A stretch of 64,000 nucleotides of DNA from Eurosta solidaginis (lineage: Eukaryota > Arthropoda > Insecta > Diptera > Tephritidae): NCBI RefSeq assembly GCF_040869045.1, contig NC_090319.1:58004779-58068778 (forward strand), in the 5' to 3' direction. A program made the position numbers and the translations under genes. The notes beneath the pieces are model-generated. The model was not told the DNA's origin and ran no database searches. It was given only the letters and a program-made list of their open reading frames with translations. This document shows, one piece after another, positions 21,323 to 31,895 of the stretch (the first letter of the stretch is position 1; every line of letters begins with the position of its first letter).

Positions 21323-22688
21323 CGAAATGGCGATATTTTTTTGTGTTATCTTCAAATAAATGTTTGTAAAAGCAGTCGGTAAATTGGGGTCATCACAATC
21401 AGGATTATGTGATAACACCGCACAAAGTTTTCCATTTATAACGCCCGGTGTCCCAGGATCTAAAAAGCACAAATCATCTGTATCATGAGCAGCACAAATC
21501 ATTGCCCGATCGAAATAATGTACTAGAATTCTATAATGCCGACTGCACCAAGAATAATCAAATATAGTCAAGACATTAACCACCACGTATTGATACTAAA
21601 TATGGACTTCTGCATATAGTCCATACTCTGCCACCTAGCATACGATATGCCGAATTCGAAAAAGTCAAACTGCAGCCAAGCATGACAAAGAAGAGCGCTA
21701 AAGAATTGCGTGAACACATTTTAGTTTTAGACTATTTCCACTGATTTTTAAGTAAAACTACACCAAGATCAATTTTGTGGGCGCTATTTATACATAATTG
21801 GGCCGTGTGCATGAAAAATAAGCAAACACGTTTAACAAGAATAAAAACACTTTTTTCACTAATTAATATTTCAATGCCCTTAATGATGAAAAATACAAAA
21901 TATTTATACAGCTTGTTAAAATAACATTTCCATGGAAATTTGTTATTATGTTAGCTTTATATTTTTACGAAAAAAAAAAAACAAAGCGAGCACTTAATTA
22001 GTTTAATTTGTTTCCAAATGTATGTTCTATCTTATACTGCCAAATAATCAGAGTTTGGAGCAGTGCAATAGATTTTGAGTAACAACACTGCTCGAACTTA
22101 AGCGGGATGACATAATCAAAATCTTGTTTAAAGTGTTAAATGTCAATTAGCAGTCGAAATGGCGATATTTTTTTGTGTTATCTTCAAATGAATGTTTATA
22201 ACTGCGATTTAAAAAAAAATATTTTTAATTGTATGCAATGAAAGTGTGACAAATTTAAATGCCTTAGGTTGTAAGATGAAACTTTATTCTTAGCTTTAAA
22301 GTGCCCTCTCTAATGAGTAGAACATGAAATAAAAAGAAAATTGCTGAATAAGTACTTTATGGCTCTGGAAAACTCCGCATATATTATAGATCCAGGGCTG
22401 TCATTTCAAACGATGAATATAAATATGTGAAACTATGGAATTGGTAGCAAATTGTTAATGTTGTTGTTGTATTAACAGTGCTTCGCACCATTCAATGGGC
22501 ACGATCACTCACAAATTGTCATCAAAGTTCTCTAACGGGAGTCCAAGGAAACTGGCTGTTTCAACAGGGGCGGACCATAGGGAGAGAGGTGTTAGAGGCG
22601 TAGGTTCCACATTCCAATTGAAAAGACGGTTGGTGTCATGCAGGACATACATTACGTATGTCGGGGTTGATTCTGAACAAGTAAGAGT

Positions 22689-24250
22689 TTAACCTGTTAC
22701 AGTATCCAGAGCGAAGTTTGGCCAGGGTGTCGTGGTTGTGTGCCTTCTTCTTCTGCAAGGGTAGGAATTGCGCGTCCTGGCAAAGGTGTTTACCGATTCT
22801 GTGTGGATTTGGCTAAGGGCCTGCTTATGCTTGCCTGGATCAAACGGCTGTGTTGGCAGGTGCCGGATCTCGTCATAATGCTTTAGGAGATATTCCCCTA
22901 ATCCCCGCAGAGGCGGTGCTAAATCAAGCAGTTGTTTGCTAGGATGCCCTGATTTGTGACAATTAAGCAAGAACTGCTTGTCCAGCATTTCGTTGTGCAC
23001 TTTAATATTGAGCTCTTTAGCCGCACTATGTAGATGGTGTTCGGGGGTCATAAGGATACATCCGGTGGCAGTTCTGACTGCAGTATTTTGACAGGTCTGG
23101 AGCCATTTCCAGTGTGTATTTTTAAGACCAGGCGACCAGACTGGTGACGCGTAGCTCATGAGCGGCCGGCGAATTGCTTTGTATATGGTTCGCAACGTTT
23201 CTTTATATTTTCCCCATGTGATTCCGGCAACCGACTTATTTTGTTGCAACTTTGTACTTTAGAAACAATCTCGGTGGCATGAGCCTTGAAGGTTAGAGTA
23301 TTATCGAACGCTACCCCTAAGATGTTAGTGTGTCACCATCGACGCGTACGTCCAATATTTGCGCCGTCTGTTGCTTCCACGTCGTAAACAGGGTGGCCGT
23401 CAATTTTGTCGGTGATAATGCAAAGTTGCGCGAGATCAAGGAACCGGAAAGATCGAGGAGATAGACAAGCGGGAAGGTGTGAGCCTTCTATGTCTTGGAG
23501 TAGCGTGCCGTGGTTGACTGCGTCAAAAGCTTTTGATAGGCATTTTACGGTGCGTGGCTAGGCGAAGATTTGCCATGAAATGAGGAAGCAGAAAGGTTTC
23601 CAATGTCTTAGCTACTAGCGAAAGGAGTGATATCGGTCGATAAGACTCGCATTCGTTAGCTGGTTTGCCAAGCTTTAGTAGTGGGAATATCCTTGCCATT
23701 TTCCATTTTTTGGGAATAACGAAGGATTCCAGTAACAGGTTGAAAAGATGTGTGAGGTATTTTATTCTCTCATCGCCAAGGTGTTAAGCATTGGCATGGC
23801 TGGTTCGTCGGAGCCTATCGACTTGGAGGGCTTGCCCTTGTGGATGGCTGCTTCAACCTCTGTGGGGTGATGGCAATGGGTGGGACGTCGTGTGTATGTT
23901 TATGGGCTCGTCTGTTAGCACCACGTCTGGCTTTGTCTACAGAAGAATGCATTATAAATTGTCGGCAAAAGCCCGTGATGGCTGTTTCGTCGGGACCTAT
24001 CGACTTGGAGGGCTTACCCTTGTGGATGGCTGCTTCACCCTCTGTGGGGGTGATGGTAATGGGTGGGACGTCGTGCTTATGAGCTCGTCTGTTAGCACGA
24101 CGTCTGGCTTTTTCTACTGAAGAATGCATTATAAATTGTCGGCAAAAGCCGCTCGCGCATTTCATCGAATCAAATAAAGTTTTGTCACCGAAGGCTATAG
24201 ATACTTTTTCATTGTGTTTAGTTGGATTAGACAAGGATTTGACGTTGACC
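22689..24250 (-). pseudogene. CR1-like reverse transcriptase, catalytic core lost
   Basis: The C-terminal 186-codon frame (22,689-23,249) reads GITWGKYKETLRTIYKAIRR, QNTAVRTATGCILM, HLHSAAKEL and MLDKQFLLNCHKSGHP. Upstream, KAFD (about 23,530) and VNHGTLLQDIEGSHLPACLS (about 23,465-23,520) mark the first palm block, but sequence then jumps directly to the FRFLDLAQL region. The GVPQG and YADD blocks are therefore deleted at about 23,461. The N-terminal RT part lies in 23,790-24,250 with an internal duplication. Confidence 0.75.
23800..24160 (-). repeat. Internal tandem duplication in the RT N-terminal region
   Basis: GCCCGTGATGGCTGTTTCGTCGGGACC (23,970-) and the preceding stretch repeat a segment about 170 bp long, so CRQFIMHSSV...KARR.ANRRAHKH...DVPPI.ITP occurs twice in succession. 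The two units differ by several substitutions. The other two CR1-like copies have it once. Confidence 0.65.
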
Positions 24251-24489
24251 ACAATTTATCAACACCCGCAGAGAGGTTGCGGTCTTTAGGTGCTCCTCCC
24301 ATTTGCTACGCTTATGTTCATTTACCAGCCATATGATATACAAGTTAAGACTCCTAAAAGGGAATCTCTAGGGTTGAGATGTCTCGCAAGGTCACGTTCT
24401 CTTGCTAAAATTGCGGCTTCGGCCGGGAAATGCGGTATGATTTCAGGTATTCTACCGGCCGGATGAAGCGAGCAGAAGCTGAAGTGATG

Positions 24490-25245
24490 ACCTTGCGGAA
24501 CGCACACTCGCCTTGCCGGACATCAGTCGAAACGGGAAGAGCAGCAAACGATTGATTTATAAAGGTTGTGTAGTCGTCCCAATTGGTTTTTTAAAATTAA
24601 TGAAAGTCCGCTTTTCAGAGGTGATAAAATTAGCAGGTCGCTCAATTGAAAGGAGTATGGGCAGGTATTCTGAAGCCAAAGCAAGGATCGATTGCCATTA
24701 ACGCATTCTATGAGCTCTGCACTGACAATTGAGATGTCAGGCGAGCTGTGGCAATTACCTGCTATTCTGGTGGGGGCATCGCCGTTTATCGTGCAGAGAG
24801 TCGTATTGTGTATTTGCTTTGCTAGCTGCCTGCCTCTGCTGTCGACTGGCACGCTGGAATGCCAGAGATCGTGGTGAGTGTTGAAATCGCCAAGGATAAG
24901 ACGGTTTTCGACACAGAGTAGCGTACTGATATCAGGCGATAGCCACTTGGACAGCAGGTGGCAGGGAGAATATATATGTTAATTATTTCTAGGTCAACAT
25001 CGCCTGACCGGATGGTTATGCTTTGAGTTTCTAAGGTATTATCTCTGCGGCTGATGTTAGGTGTAATGAGTGATAAAAGCAAGGCCGCCACCATTACCCC
25101 TTATGCGATCTTGCCTATGAATATTGTAGCCATAGCAAGTTCGGAGGACCGAACTGGCAGTTAGCTTTGTTTCTTGAATTGCGGCTATACAGATATTATT
25201 TTTATTCATGTAGTCAACTATCTCTGCGATCTTGCCAGTTAAACC
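24490..25245 (-). pseudogene. APE-type endonuclease domain of CR1-like copy 2
   Basis: Read across frameshifts it shows the endonuclease landmarks in order: NDGLTGKIAEIVDYM (about 25,200-25,245), AAIQETKL with the metal-binding Glu (about 25,180), LILGDFNTHHDLWHS with the Asp/Asn pair (about 24,870-24,910), and SSPDISIVSAEL with the SPD motif (about 24,720-24,755). This enzyme nicks target DNA to prime reverse transcription. Stops interrupt the frame between the second and third blocks. Confidence 0.75.
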
Positions 25246-25336
25246 GTCGTTACTCTGGGAGTCAGAGATGTATGAAGGTGCCTTGAATCCTTCCTTTGTC
25301 GAGTGTGTTGTCCAATTGCTGCTGTTGTACCTGGTG

Positions 25337-25970
25337 TCAATGAGTTGGTACTAGTGTTTTGGCAACAAGGTGCAGCGAATGTACCGGTCGGACGGTTGCC
25401 GTTTCTAAGCCCAGATCTTCTATGAAGGTGGCATAGGCCAAGGCATTAACTGCATTGGACCGATGCCGCGATCGTAAATACTCTGAGCCGGAATACGGAA
25501 CACACGATGTGGGGGACAAGGAGTTGATGACTCCTTCTTGCGCGAGTACCAATGTCGGAAAGGGAGGGGTTGTAGCGATGGGTTGTAGCGGCCGCGTTAC
25601 GTGGAGGCGCCATTTGGTGCGAGCAACAGCGGATGGTTAATGTGGACTGCTCAGCAGCGTCGCTGGTGAGGTGGTGGAGGTACGTTTGAGAGTGAACCGC
25701 GAGACGTCCTTGGACGAGAACAGCAGGGAGCCACAAAGGTTTTATAGAAATTTCGGGGGCGACCAAAGCTGTGTTTTAACCCAGACAGCGTGAAAGATAC
25801 AACCATCTTTTACACGTGACACACAGGCAAGAGTATGACCGTCTAAATCCTTTTCTGACATATGCAACAGAACCACAGGGTTGGACCGTGGTTAGGTTCA
25901 ATACCTTCCCGGAGCAGGAGGGTATGGAGCAGTCCAGCTGCAAGGAGCTGCTCCGAGGATGACTATTTGT
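25337..25970 (-). pseudogene. Zinc-finger region with 2A-like motif, CR1-like copy 2
   Basis: On the minus strand SSEQLLAAGLLHTLLLREG (about 25,905-25,960) is followed by IEPNHGP and then WFCCICQKRI. This parallels copy 1 (REGIESNAGP, then FCCVCRKRI). Only the first Cys pair is in frame; a stop and frameshift follow. The N-P-G-P of the 2A consensus is N-H-G-P here. Confidence 0.5.
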
Positions 25971-26091
25971 GGGAGGGACGCAAGAAATTAAATGAGGTTA
26001 TACTGAAATGACAGCCCTTGTTCGGGAAAACAAATAACGACTCGCTTCGGTACGAAAAACCGGCTGCCATGGGAAACGGCAAATTGTTAAT

Positions 26092-26587
26092 CTAATGAGT
26101 TGTCGTGTTCTGGTGACTAGTTCACCATGTTATTTGTTCAATTTACCATTTTCGAGCTATTATTAATCAAAAAACGCTTTTCGATTCGATGTAGAACAAG
26201 ATAGGGATCCTGATGTAATTCAAAGAATCCATACAAGTTTCAGAAAAATATATCGGCAGTGGATGTCTGGGCTGTCGGTGACCAAGAACTGCCAACCTCC
26301 TAATCAAGGGTGTTATGCGGACCGTGCCTATTGGATGCTTCGAAGCCAGGTATTTTCGGCTGTATTTGAACGGAGCCTTCTCGCGAAGTAATGACGGCCT
26401 TACCACAGCAACGGGTGTTGTTGTGGCGGACGGTTTTTATCTCCATTTTTAACATACGTACGCTGAGCGTGTTATGTAAAAAATTCACAATATCTTTGTA
26501 TATATGCGAATTATTTAAAATATATGGAAGAGCACACAAATGGGTATATAATGTTCGGTTCCGTCCAAACTTAAACTGCCTAACTTT
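26092..26587. other. Unassigned sequence with 79-codon frames
   Basis: Two overlapping minus-strand frames of 79 codons (26,167-26,406 and 26,300-26,539) have no recognised domain. The base composition is less AT-rich than the neighbours, so an old transposon fragment is plausible. Confidence 0.3.
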
Positions 26588-29500
26588 TTATACTCAGTTG
26601 AGCAGTGCTCACAGAGTATATTAATTTTGATTGGATAACGGTTGGTTGTACAGGTATAAAGGAATCGAGATAGATATAGACTTCCATATATCAAAATCAT
26701 CAGTATCGAAACAAATTTGATTGAGCCATGTCCGTCCGCCCGTCTGTCCGTTAACACGATAACTTGAGTAAATTTTGAGTTATCTTGATGAAATTTGGTA
26801 TGTGGGTTCCTGGGCACTCATCTCAGATCGCTATTTAAAACTAACGATATCGGAATATAACCACGCCCACTTTTTCGATATCGAAAATTCCGAAAAACCG
26901 AAAAAGTGTGATAATTCATTACCAAAGACGGATAAAGCGATGAAACTTGGTAGGTGAGTGAACTTATGACACAGAATAGAAAATTTGTAAAATTTTGCAC
27001 AATGGGCGTGGCACCGCCCACTTTTAAAAGAACGTAATTTAAAAGTTTTGCCAGCTGTAATTTGGCAGTCGTTCAAGATATCATGATGAAATTTGGCATG
27101 AACGTTACTCCTATTACTATTTTTTAAGTCAAATTTTAACAAAAAATTTAATATCTTAACAGTATATAAGTAAATTATGTCAACATTCGACTCCAGTAAT
27201 GATATGGTGCAATAAAATACAAAAATAAAAGAAAATTTCAAAATGGGCGTGGCTCCGCCCTTTTTCATTTAATTTGTCTAGGATACTTTTAATGCCATAA
27301 GTCGAACACAAATTTACCAATCCTTGTGAAATTTGGCAGGGTCTTAGATTCTAGGACGATAACTGTTTTCTGTGAAAAAGGGCGAAATCGGTTGAAGCCA
27401 CGCCCAGTTTTTATACACAGTCGACCGTCCGTCCTTCCGCTCAGCCGTTAACACGATAACTTAAGCAAAAATCGATAAACTCAGTTGACGTACTTATCTG
27501 AACTCACTTTGTGTTGGTGTAAAAAATGGCCGAAATCCGACTATGATAACTTTTTCGATATCGAAAGTTACGAAAAATGAAAGAAATGACACAATTCTAT
27601 ACCAAATACGAAAAAAGGGATGAAACATGGTAATTGGAGTGGTTTATTGACGCAAAATATAACTTTAGAAAAAAACTTTGCAAAATGGGTGTGAAACCTA
27701 CCATATTAAGTAGAATAAAATGAAAAAAATCTGCAGGGCGAAATCAAAAGCCCTTGGAATCTTGGCAGGAATACTGTTCGTGGTATTACATATATAAATA
27801 AATTAGCGGTACCCGACAGATGATTTTCTGGGTCACCCTGGTCCTCATTTGTTCAATATATCGAAAACGCCTTCACATATACAACTACCACCACGCCCTT
27901 TTAAAATACTCATTAACACCTTTCATTTGTTTCCCGTATCGTACAAAAAATTCTAGAGTCTCCCCTGGTCCACCTTCATGGCGATATCTCGAAAAGGCGT
28001 CCACCTATAGAACTAAGGCCATGCCCTTTTAAAATACTCATTAACACCTTTCATTTGATACTCATATCGTACAAACAAATTCTAGAGTCACCCCTGGTCC
28101 ACCTTTATGGCGATATCTCGAAAAGGCGTTCACCTATAGAACTAAGGCCCACTCCCTTTTAAAATACTCATTAACACGTTTCATTTGATACCCATATTGT
28201 ACATACACATTCTAGTGTCACCCCTGGTCCACCTTTATGGCGATATCTCGAAAAGGCGTTCACCTATAGAACTAAGGCCCACTCTCTTTTAAAATACTCA
28301 TTAACACTTTTCATTTGATATCCATATCGTACAAACAAATTCTAGAGTCACCCCTGGTCCACCTTTATGGCGATATCTCGAAAAGGCGTCCACCTATAGA
28401 ACTAAGGCCCACTCCCTTTTAAAATACTCATTAACACTTTTCATTTGATACTCATATCGTACAAACGCATTCTAGTCACCCCTGGTCCACCTTTATGGCT
28501 ATATCTCGAAAAGGCGTGCACCTATAGAACTAAGCTCACGCCCTTTTAAAATACTCATTAACACTTTTCATTTGATACCCATATCGTACAAACAAATTCT
28601 AGAGTCACCCCTGGTCCACCTTTATGGCGATATCTCGAAAAGGCGTCCACCTATATAACTAAGCCCACGCCCTTTTAAAATGTTCATTAACACTTTTCGT
28701 TTGATACCCATATCGTACAAACAAATTCTAGTGTCACCCTTGGTCCACCTTTATGGCGATATCTCGAAAAGGCGTTCACCTATAGAACCAAGGCCCACTC
28801 CCTTTTAAAATACTCATTAACACTTTTCCTTTGATACCCATATCGTACAAACAAATTCTAGAGTCACCCCTGGTCCACCTTTATGGCGATATCTCGAAAA
28901 GGCGTCCACCTATATAACTAAGCCCACGCCCTTTTAAAATGTTCATTAACACTTTTCGTTTGATACCCATATCGTACAAACACATTCTAGAGTCACCCCT
29001 GGCCCACATTTATGGCGATATTCCGAAATGGCGTCCACCTATATAACTAAGCCCACGCCCTTTTAAAATGTTCATTAACACTTTTCGTTTGATACCCATA
29101 TCGTACAAACACATTCTAGAGTCACCCCTGGCCCACATTTATGGCGATATTCCGAAATGGCGTCCACCTATATAACTAAGCCCACGCCCTTTTAAAATGT
29201 TCATTAACACTTTTCGTTTGATACCCATATCGTACAAACAAATTCTAGTGTCACCCTTGGTCCACCTTTATGGCGATATCTCGAAAAGGCGTTCACCTAT
29301 AGAACCAAGGCCCACTCCCTTTTAAAATACTCATTAACACTTTTCCTTTGATACCCATATCGTACAAACAAATTCTAGTGTCACCCTTGGTCCACCTTTA
29401 TGGCGATATCTCGAAAAGGCGTTCACCTATAGAACCAAGGCCCACTCCCTTTTAAAATACTCATTAACACTTTTCCTTTGATACCCATATCGTACAAAGA

Positions 29501-31046
29501 AATTCTAGTGTCACCCTTGGTCCACCTTTATGGCGATATCTCGAAAAGGCGTTCACCTATAGAACCAAGGCCCACTCCCTTTTAAAATACTCATTAACAC
29601 TTTTCCTTTGATACCCATATCGTACAAACAAATTCTAGTGTCACCCTTGGTCCACCTTTATGGCGATATCTCGAAAAGGCGTTCACCTATAGAACCAAGG
29701 CCCACTCCCTTTTAAAATACTCATTAACACTTTTCCTTTGATACCCATATCGTACAAACAAATTCTAGTGTCACCCTTGGTCCACCTTTATGGCGATATC
29801 TCGAAAAGGCGTTCACCTATAGAACCAAGGCCCACTCCCTTTTAAAATACTCATTAACACTTTTCCTTTGATACCCATATCGTACAAACAAAATCTAGTG
29901 TCACCCCTGGTCCACCTTTATGGCGATATCTCGAAAAGGCGTCCACCTATATAACTAAGCCCACGCCCTTTTAAAATGTTCATTAACACTTTTCGTTTGA
30001 TACCCATATCGTACAAACAAATTCTAGTGTCACCCTTGGTCCACCTTTATGGCGATATCTCGAAAAGGCGTTCACCTATAGAACCAAGGCCCACTCCCTT
30101 TTAAAATACTCATTAACACTTTTCCTTTGATACCCATATCGTACAAACAAATTCTAGTGTCACCCTTGGTCCACCTTTATGGCGATATCTCGAAAAGGCG
30201 TTCACCTATAGAACCAAGGCCCACTCCCTTTTAAAATACTCATTAACACTTTTCCTTTGATACCCATATCGTACAAACAAATTCTAGAGTCACCCCTGGT
30301 CCACCTTTATGGCGATATCTCGAAAAGGCGTCCACCTATATAACTAAGCCCACGCCCTTTTAAAATGTTCATTAACACTTTTCGTTTGATACCCATATCG
30401 TACAAACACATTCTAGAGTCACCCCTGGCCCACATTTATGGCGATATTCCGAAATGGCGTCCACCTATATAACTAAGCCCACGCCCTTTTAAAATGTTCA
30501 TTAACACTTTTCCTTTGATACCCATATCGTACAAACAAATTCTAGAGTCACCCCTGGTCCACCTTTATGGCGATATCTCGAAAAGGCGTCCACCTATATA
30601 ACTAAGCCCACGCCCTTTTAAAATGTTCATTAACACTTTTCGTTTGATACCCATATCGTACAAACATATTCTAGAGTCACCCCTGGTCCACCTTTATGGC
30701 GATTTCTCGAAAAGGCGTTCACCTATAGAACTAAAGCCCATTCCCTTTTAAAATAATCATTACCACCTTTCATTTGATACCCATATCGTACAAATACATT
30801 CCAGAGTCACCCCTGGTCCACCTTAATGGCGATATCTCGAAAAGGCGTCCACCGATAGACCTAAGGCCCACTCCCTCTTAAAATACTCTTTAATACCTTC
30901 CATTTGATACACATGTCATACAAACACATTCCATGGTTACCCTAGCTTAATTTTCCTAAATGGTGATTTTCCCTTAATTTGTCTCCAAAGCTCTCAGCTG
31001 AGTATGTAATGTTCGGTTACACCCGAACTTAGCCTTCCTTATTTTG
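26588..31046 (+). mobile_element. Helentron-like element, family 1, copy c (array-expanded)
   Basis: At 4,459 bp this is the largest family member and the only family-1 copy on the plus strand. It begins TTATACTCAGTTGAGC, has a GTCC-rich stretch at 26,728-26,750, five to six ~150-bp units with CCACGCCC boxes (about 26,860-27,800), then an enlarged 130-bp array. It ends CAGCTGAGTATG, hairpin GTTCGGTTACACCCGAAC (31,011-31,028), CCTTATTTTG. The last bases are mutated from CTTACTTG. It is non-coding. Confidence 0.8.
27840..30940 (+). repeat. 130-bp tandem array, about 24 units in variant classes
   Basis: The spacing between successive CACCCCTGGTCC sites is 128-130 bp (28,089; 28,219; 28,349; 28,477; 28,606; 28,735). 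At least three unit types recur. Alpha has CACCCTTGG, GTTCACCTATAGAACCAAGG and TTTTCCTTTG. Beta has CACCCCTGG, GTCCACCTATATAACTAAGC and TTTTCGTTTG. Gamma has CCTGGCCCACATTTATGG and ATTCCGAAATGG. From 28,606 the order is beta, alpha, beta, gamma, gamma, five alphas, beta, two alphas, beta, gamma, beta. Near-identity among the five alphas (29,250-29,890) implies recent homogenisation; end units are diverged. Confidence 0.88.
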
Positions 31047-31895
31047 TATTATTATTGTGCACGATGGCAGTTGCGGCATACTTTGACAGCCAATGCAGCC
31101 AGTCGTTTTTTGTATTGCAACAACAACATCTGAAGCGTCATATAAATTGCAATTACTTACCTTGGCTCAGCAGCAGTCAAACAACTAATAAAGAGAATAA
31201 CAACAACAAAAAGTAGTTCATATGGGAACTGACGTCAACAACACGAGTAAGAAGAGGAATGCAACCACCCACCATATATATAATACTTCTATATCAATAG
31301 CTTCCTATCTTCCTAATGTGCAAATTTTCTGTCAATCATTATTTGCTGAAACTGTGCAAATGTATGTTATACGCATGCGCGGGCTTTGCTAGCGTTAGTG
31401 AATTGTAGTAGCGTGTGTAAAAAAAGTATTAAAGGGGCAACAACGGGTCACTATCACCTTTACCCAACTTCTGCATACTAATTGTTATAAAATCTCAGTT
31501 TAGTTGATTAAACAATGAAAAGGCCAACAAATACAATACAAGGCTTGATGTATTTATTATTTAAACATGGGCTGCAGCCATACAAAGTACATTATTTAAA
31601 TAAATAGTAAAAAAAAAAACAAGGCGAGAAATTCATATTTTTAAAATGAAAAAAAAATCAAATATATGTATATTTATAAAAATGTACTTATACATACATC
31701 CTAACAAGCATTTCTTTAAACGTTGTGAGTTTTTTAATGATGTAAATTTTTGATGAAGTAAACAAAATAGGAGTCCAGTACTCACTGGCTGCTATTGGTG
31801 TTGAAATAATATCAATTTTGTAAATTTTTTTCTAACGTACTCTTTTTCGTCCGTGCTTTTTTTTCGTTTCAAAAAACAAACGAATATCCAAATAA
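31047..31895. other. Unassigned AT-rich spacer
   Basis: No gene, repeat boundary or regulatory site could be supported. It contains short CAACAACAA runs and A-tracts. Confidence 0.4.

Larger units (their letters stand above)
18567..22137. repeat. Long inverted repeat (~700-bp arms), RTE inserted in the left arm
   Basis: The left arm is 18,567-18,796 plus 20,625-21,090; the right arm is about 21,430-22,137. Both contain, in opposite orientation, TAACACTTTAAAC, TTCGAGCAGTGTTGTTACTC, CCATGGAAATGTTATTTT, GGCAGAGTATGGACTATA and CCTGGGACACCGGGC. The spacer (about 21,090-21,430) holds a small foldback MITE. A ~55-bp stretch (GCAGTCGAAATGGCGATATT...) occurs at both 21,314 and 22,145, flanking the right arm. 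This could be a composite of two inverted copies of one element or a foldback transposon. No clear terminal duplication is seen. Confidence 0.75.
22460..26078 (-). mobile_element. CR1-like non-LTR retrotransposon copy 2, full length but decayed
   Basis: Flanked by the 13-bp duplication GCAAATTGTTAAT (22,447-22,459 and 26,079-26,091). The 3' tail has GTT repeats (22,460-22,470). The 5' end shares TGCCATGGGAAAC with copy 1, which fixes the element start. Order from 5': zinc finger with 2A-like motif, Pro-rich linker, APE endonuclease, RT, C-terminal region. At 3.6 kb it is the most complete of three copies, but the RT core is deleted and many stops are present. Confidence 0.85.

Noticed and set aside
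21260..21586. 108-codon gene in the inverted-repeat spacer
   Set aside because: It runs through MITE terminal sequence and the inverted arm; no recognised domain; kept only as a note.
23791..24120. Plus-strand 109-codon frame with repeated TSGFVYRRMHYK
   Set aside because: Antisense of the duplicated RT N-terminal segment; the repetition comes from that duplication.
27840..30940. CRISPR-like regular repeats
   Set aside because: The units are contiguous 128-130-bp tandem repeats with no unique spacers, and the genome is clearly eukaryotic.
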